A stretch of 64,000 bases of DNA from Pocillopora verrucosa (Eukaryota > Cnidaria > Anthozoa > Scleractinia > Pocilloporidae). A program made the translations under genes and the position numbers. Every line of letters starts with the position of its first letter. The stretch's first letter is position 1. The notes below the pieces were generated by a model. That model made no database searches and had not been told where the DNA came from. It saw nothing but the letters and a program-made list of their open reading frames with translations. Below are positions 59,501-64,000 of the stretch, in pieces. The stretch is taken from contig NC_089321.1 of NCBI RefSeq assembly GCF_036669915.1, forward strand, positions 8,838,449 through 8,902,448. The letters are read 5' to 3'.

Positions 59501-62500
59501 TTGACTGTCAGAAAGTTGACGGTTTGAGAGCTTTTTAGGAATTTTTCATTTGTCTCCCTTTCTTTGGAAGTGTTTCTACGCACTCTGCGTCTTTTGCTCT
59601 TTGTTCTGCTTCCGCTGTTGTTAAGGCTAGTCTTTTTAAAGTCAGAGAACACACTGTTATATTTTCTTTCTCTTTTATTTACAAGTGTATAAAAAAGCTC
59701 TTTATAATAAAGTTCGGATATAACGCGCGCTGTCATTGGTTAAAAGAGCGTGCTCTATGAGAGTAAAGAGCATAGAACTGAGCTAAAGCTGTCACGCCAT
59801 CTGCCAAATTGTACCATGTTCGACCTTTTCCGGGACTCATTTTTAGCTTTTTTCCGATAATTGAAAGTGAAATTTCGGAACAAGCGAGCCGGCAAGTAGT
59901 AACAGAAGAACCAAAGAAAGGTTTGTAAACATACCAGGCGCCGTTATTTACGTTATGTGTATAAAAGAGCTCTTTTTAGAGTCACAACTCTCATTCCCTA
60001 ATTCGGCTATTGTATCATCGTTTTTTAAGATGTTCGCCGAGTGCTCCTTTGAGCGGTTGCTTATTTACATGTTTGTACGTCTTTGAACCAGTGTTGTTTG
60101 CTTGATTGTGATTCAAACGTCTCGCTCACCTCCAATTCCGTGCCCGGAATGATTTTTAATTTACATCACTCATTTTCGCTTAACTTTCTTGCTATAATAC
60201 TGATAGACTTTTCGATACTGAGCTGGTTGAATACGACCTTTTTCATTCGAGATGTTGCCACAGTGTCAGCGCGCTAAGCGATCACGTAACTGTGTTATTA
60301 TAGCAGGAAAATCACAATATAGTCAGCGATAATGGTGTGTTGCTGCTCAGTAACTTCGCTAGAAACTGAAAAAACAAAAAACAAAACAAAAAAACAAAAA
60401 AAAAAACAGCTATCTCTTTCCATTTTAGGTTACTGTTAACATAGTCTAGTCAAAATTTTAATTTTTTTTTTATATTTTAGTTCGAGTAAGCATCCAAGTT
60501 AAATTTGTCAAAAGAAAAAATATAATTTCTCCAAAGAACGCGGGAGTGTTTTAAGTCAGCTGGAACCGAATAGCGAAAGGTGTAATAATCCAGAGTGTTG
60601 ACGTTTTTATCTTTTACGAGGCTTTTACGAAATTCGAAATATTTCAGTTTGTTCAACTTCCAATTGAAATTATCGGGAACCAAAAGGAATATCGAAAAGG
60701 CCTCACGACCTTTGTTAGCGTTTTTTTTTTTTTTTGTCTGCTGGGTGACACTGTCACTCAGTTTGGATGTCTGCGTTAACGCGGAGGCTGTTAATTGACT
60801 TAAATTGACACCGTCAGTTTTGTCTTTAAATTGCTTGCGCGTGCTTATCAAAACAAAACTGTTCAAACTTTGTTATATTCAGAACCCATACTTTAAAGTG
60901 ATACGTAGTTCGCTATGTTGTTTTCTTTCTTTACGTAGCGCGCATAGGACGATTTTTCTGGAAGGCATTCTATTTTGTTGTCAGTAACCCGCTTAAGTGG
61001 TACGTTTTGGAACTGTCAAGTTGGATTCTTTAGTGAATGTTTAAAGATCAACTCTAAAATAAGTAAACTTTACCATTCAAAAAACCAAATGTGATCTTTA
61101 CTGACCCTAACAAATCTTATTCTCTTGAAAAGGACGAAGAACAATATCTAGGGTACCTGCAGGCGCTGGGTGGTGTTTCATTAGTTTTCACACAAAGCAG
61201 TCGTGTGTGATCAGTGTCTTTTTCAGAGAAGTTGATATCACGAAGATTATGACCTGATTATGATCAGTTTGCGTACAGCGAACTTAGAGTGATTTTCGCT
61301 GATGTTTCTGAAATCGTATGAAACTTACATCTAATAAAGGCTAAGAAGAATTTGTATATTGTGACATTAAAAGCGCGTGTAAATGCAACGAAGTTCACTG
61401 AAATGAACTTGGCGTCCTTTCTTTGGTAAAAGCACAAAGAATGTCGACGTGACCTTTAAAACGAGTTTCGTTCTTATGAGCACAATTCGTACTCAAATTT
61501 GATGAGACTTGTATGATATTATATCATATGAGAGCCTTGATCTTGAAGTTTATTTTTTTTGGTTTTTTTGGTTTTGATGTTGTGAAATTAAGAGTGCGCT
61601 CAAAACTAACGGCGAAATTTGGCAGAAAGAAAGTTGGCGTCCTCTAGGAGTCTCTAAAGAACAAACGGATCAAACTTTGAAGTTATTGGAATAATAAGTT
61701 GTTTGTCAGCGATAATCCCTCCGACGGCCGCATTCGTTGACTTATTCCATTAATATCGTTGCAGAACGAAGTATGGTCGTTGAAAGCTCTTTCTCTGGAT
61801 TTCTGAAAACTCTTTAAGACTTTTTGATTGAGGAGCACACCCCTAGGTACTTCCCGAAACGCCGAACGAAATTTCCCTAATTCTGTGACGACGATGGATA
61901 AGTTAATTGCCCTTAATTGAATTGGCTTCAAAATACTTTCGTATGGTTAAATAACTTGACTGTATAATGAAAACTGTGTCTTGTAGAGCCCAGAAATTGA
62001 GAAGTAATATGTCAAAGACAGGGGCGAGTTCTTCAAAACGGGTTCCAAACATCGAGAAACATGGTGATGTTTGGCGTTTGGAACCGCGATTAAGCACAAA
62101 GCTGGAGTTTTTGATATGTCTTCTCAAATGAAAGAATAAATTATTAAACAGTGATATGTTTTCTTAAATCAAACAAAGATAAATTATGCATTGTTACATT
62201 TTTGGCCTTCACTGATGGAACGTGTTTACATGTTATTACATCTTAGCTTTCATTTGATGTAAGTTTCATGCGGTTTCATCTGGTTTCCCTGTACGTAGAC
62301 CGATCAGTCTTCGTGATATCACGAAGAACGTTAGCCATTAAAATGGTTAACGTTCCATAATTGAGACGCTACACAAAAAGTTTGAGTTCCTTTCGCCGCA
62401 TTTGTTCGCACCTCTAATTTTGCAACAAACTACTACAAGGTATATCAGCATCAAACCATCGCCAAACTACTACAATTAAGCTTTCGTTTGATTTTACTTT

Positions 62501-63894
62501 CATAGAAGAGGCTAAACATAACGCATGAGTCAAATCGCCATCGGTGACAATTTAACTCTCAGTGGTGGAGAGTTTGGTGCGAGTTTGTTGGAGGTGGCGA
62601 GTCTGTTGCAGTTGCGAATCGACCGTAAACTGTTTTGTTTCATTAGCCATGTAGCTCACGGATATGACTAACACCTTCATTTCCACACCTCAGCAAGTGC
62701 TTGGATGTGAAGTTTGAGATTTTTAAAAAGGGCTTAATACGGTGCTCTCCTAAGGTCAAAAAAGACAGGCGGTACAGCATAGACCGCACATTATAACCCA
62801 CGTACTGTTTACACTGTTCTTAGTTATTTTTGTAAGGAAATGCTAGGCAAGATTGGCAAGATTTCGGTATAACCCTGACTTCATTTTGCATACATATTCC
62901 TAGATGAATGGAATAAACAATAAAAATAGTTGGGGATTAAGTATTAGTAACTGAGTCGATAACGTAAATTTGCCAACTTAAAGAGTTTTATAGATGATGT
63001 TTCGAGGGTTACCCCTCGTCAGGGCGAATGGAGGAATTATGGGTTGTATATGTGTTTAAATGCAGAAATGAGTACAGTTGAAACCGTTTCAAGTGGCTGT
63101 GTTCTAAGCGGTCTCCCCTTATTATGAGGTGTTTTTGAAAGTTCAGTATTGTAATTTTCACATCTATTAAACGGTCGTGGTCACCCGCAACTGAGTCCCA
63201 TCGGCCTGTATTGTCTTTCACCAGTCACAAATGGTCACTGTTTCAGACGGAACTGTCTCAAATATGACTAAGAATAATCTCTAAAGTATAAATTATTCCA
63301 TGTTTATCTCCGGAAATTAATGTCAGCACTCTAAATTAAATATTGAAGTGTCCTCAATACATTGCAGGTTTTCTCTCTTCCAAGTACAGTTAGGACAAAG
63401 TGGTGTTTTTTTATCGTGTCTGACCTCTTCTCTGTTGAAGCTGTATTCAGCAGTCAACCTGTCATTCTGTCATTCTATGTAAGTGACAGGTTCGACTGTA
63501 GCTCAGAAACCTCTCCAGTTACCTTTGGCTGACAAACTTAATATTTTATTCGCTTTGGTTGACGAAATCTACCGTGCTGTAACAAACATTGACTTCCTCT
63601 GTTGATATGAATAAGCTTTGAAAAGGAGCTAACATTTCATTTCCTTAACGTTTTATACAGAAATTAAATTGAAGTAATTTTATGTCATGGAGGGCTGGGT
63701 ACCATGATTGCTTTAGCATTTAATCGTGGTCAGCAAAGCATTTAAAATACAGAGAAAGAAAATCGAAGCCGTATATTTTGAACACATAGTAACAACAATA
63801 ATTTTCTTGATGGCAGTGTATTGATGACGGAACTCTTCCAGTTTGGAGCACAAGACCTGCACCAAGCCTGGCTATTAACTACTGGAGGCTTAAA
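50379..63894 (+). CDS. AOX: Alternative oxidase, mitochondrial, second copy (AOX-R), 3' end outside window
   Basis: Exons: 50379-50525, 51068-51204, 52118-52181, 52648-52739, 53313-53431, 56943-57035, 57199-57311, 63817-63894. Phases are continuous; 281 codons are visible. Exons 3-8 are 64, 92, 119, 93, 113 and 78 bases long, identical to those of AOX-L. Core motifs present: [41 protein letters not shown] and [11 protein letters not shown]. The last iron-binding motif (ADEAHH type) should be on the next exon beyond 64000. The N-terminus ([32 protein letters not shown]) is Arg-rich and fits a mitochondrial targeting peptide. The start is the first ATG in the frame. Intron 5 (3.5 kb) and intron 7 (6.5 kb) carry repeats. 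The core differs from AOX-L at many positions, so this is a real paralog and not an assembly echo. Confidence 0.93.
53895..54068. mobile_element. MITE with about 43-bp terminal inverted repeats
   Basis: Begins TAGGCTGATTTAGCAACAGG and ends with the matching reverse complement CTGTTGCTAAATCAGCCTA. The inverted repeat continues through the GACGTCAGT-like and GTCGACGACGG-like blocks, with a few mismatches. Total length 174 bp, non-coding, in AOX-R intron 5. A possible TA target duplication could not be confirmed. Confidence 0.85.
55631..55646. repeat. (GTT)5 microsatellite
   Basis: Perfect GTT run in AOX-R intron 5. Confidence 0.9.
56516..56700 (-). mobile_element. Isolated Penelope-type terminal-repeat fragment
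   Basis: Contains GTTAACAACTGGGTTGAAAA, ACGTAAATTAGCCACCGTAA and the block GACGTTTCGAGCGTTAGCCC. A diverged copy in the same orientation lies at about 62945-63060. No coding sequence is attached, so it is a solo or truncated terminal repeat. The boundaries are approximate. Confidence 0.6.
56618..56651 (-). ncRNA. Minimal hammerhead-ribozyme motif with intact core
   Basis: Minus strand: stem I GCT/AGC, CTGACGA (fits CTGANGA), a hairpin GGGC-TAAC-GCTC, then GAAAC and the GTC cleavage triplet. Stem III is only the self-complementary ACGT, which would need a second molecule to pair, as described for PLE-associated hammerheads that cleave as dimers. There is one extra A between the CTGACGA core and stem II. 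Confidence 0.75.
58231..58620 (+). other. Unidentified protein-like stretch with one in-frame stop
   Basis: One plus-strand frame reads as plausible protein for about 130 codons ([20 protein letters not shown], then [20 protein letters not shown] and LLRELLYGN), interrupted by a single TGA near 58369. I do not recognise the family. It could be a broken gene or retrocopy fragment, or chance. Confidence 0.3.
58800..59560 (-). pseudogene. Remnant of a Penelope-like reverse transcriptase, N-terminal region
   Basis: Minus-strand pieces in several frames read [67 protein letters not shown] and [14 protein letters not shown], in the order expected for the segment of PLE proteins before and into the reverse transcriptase. 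Stops and frameshifts separate them, so the copy is dead. It covers the part of the protein missing from the 44-45 kb fragment. Confidence 0.75.
60368..60407. repeat. A-rich low-complexity tract
   Basis: Runs of A interrupted by single C, about 40 bases. Confidence 0.85.
62309..62355. repeat. Two abutting palindromes
   Basis: CTTCGTGATATCACGAAG (62309-62326) is a perfect 18-base palindrome. It shares its last base with a 30-base near-palindrome starting GAACGTTAGCCATT and ending AATGGTTAACGTTC (two non-matching pairs). Function unknown. Confidence 0.8.
62945..63060 (-). mobile_element. Second Penelope-type terminal-repeat fragment, diverged
   Basis: Aligns by eye with the 56.5-kb copy: ACTGAGTCGATAACGTAAAT, TTTGCCAACTTAAAGAG, TTTCGAGGGTTACCCCTCGT and the following CAGGGCGAATGGAGG. 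Same orientation as the other copy. No coding sequence. Confidence 0.6.
62993..63025 (-). ncRNA. Hammerhead-ribozyme-like motif, degenerate stem
   Basis: Minus strand: CCCTGACGA, a GGGG..CCTC hairpin, GAAAC, then ATC at the cleavage position. The core CTGACGA and GAAA are kept, but the ACGTC of the other copy is ACATC here and stem I pairs poorly, so activity is doubtful. Confidence 0.5.
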
Positions 63895-64000
63895 GTAGGT
63901 CACATGATGGAGTGAGCGGACAACAAGTTGATTTTAGTGCTAATGATTCAAAAGTAAAAAAGAGAAAACAATGGAATTAGTATCAAGTGGTATCTAATTC

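Larger units (their letters stand above)
57312..63816. other. Large AOX-R intron 7 with retroelement debris
   Basis: A 6.5-kb intron between the LEEEA exon and the next AOX exon. It contains an unassigned open stretch (58231-58620), a PLE reverse-transcriptase remnant (58800-59560), an A-rich tract (60368-60407), paired palindromes (62309-62355) and a PLE terminal-repeat fragment (62945-63060). No intact nested gene was recognised. Confidence 0.6.

Noticed and set aside
59470-59736. 88-codon minus-strand basic ORF as a host gene
   Set aside because: It adjoins and partly overlaps the PLE remnant in the same orientation and is best explained as its upstream part.
1-64000. CRISPR arrays, bacterial operons, phage or integrated viral genes
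   Set aside because: No direct-repeat/spacer pattern, no prokaryotic gene organisation and no viral structural or replication genes were seen. All supported genes have animal-type introns.

Overview
The window is nuclear DNA of an animal, most likely an anthozoan cnidarian (coral or sea anemone). The sequence is AT-rich, with short exons, GT-AG introns and low gene density. It carries two alternative oxidase genes, a family kept in cnidarians but lost in vertebrates and insects. It also carries Penelope-like retroelement pieces with small hammerhead-ribozyme-like motifs, and MITE families of a kind I associate with cnidarian genomes. No prokaryotic, organellar or viral genes were seen. All gene models were assembled by eye from splice signals, reading-phase continuity and protein motifs.

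Layout, left to right. (1) 2.3-15.1 kb, minus: a gene of about 24 coding exons for a CSPP1-like centrosome/spindle-pole protein built from repeated (D/N)PWGRxGxGAP modules. (2) 18.1-21.8 kb and 25.2-30.2 kb, minus: two tandem SNX10/SNX11-like PX-domain genes with matching exon structure. (3) 32.4-35.3 kb, plus: a shugoshin gene with an N-terminal coiled coil and a C-terminal basic KLRRGDPF motif. (4) 36.3-39.3 kb, minus: a complete alternative oxidase gene (AOX-L). (5) 41.4-46.1 kb, plus: mitochondrial-type methionine aminopeptidase METAP1D, first exon not found, with a Penelope-like fragment in its last-but-one intron. (6) 47.4-49.2 kb, plus: a bZIP transcription factor with a short upstream ORF. 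(7) 50.4 kb to beyond the right edge, plus: a second alternative oxidase gene (AOX-R) with the same internal exon lengths as AOX-L. Its last visible intron is 6.5 kb and holds retroelement debris; its final exon lies outside the window.

Functionally, AOX-L, METAP1D and AOX-R form a cluster of nuclear genes for mitochondrial proteins: respiratory electron bypass and N-terminal Met removal. AOX-L and METAP1D are head to head. The CSPP1-like and shugoshin genes both act in cell division, and the two SNX10/11-like genes in endosomal trafficking. Nothing suggests an operon.

The most notable non-coding content is a set of Penelope-like element (PLE) pieces. One is a 5'-truncated GIY-YIG fragment flanked by inverted terminal repeats. 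One is a remnant of the N-terminal part of a PLE reverse transcriptase. Two are isolated terminal-repeat fragments. Three minimal hammerhead-ribozyme-like motifs occur on the minus strand within these pieces. Several foldback/MITE-like elements, one perfect 62-bp tandem duplication and one approximate 113-bp tandem repeat are also present.
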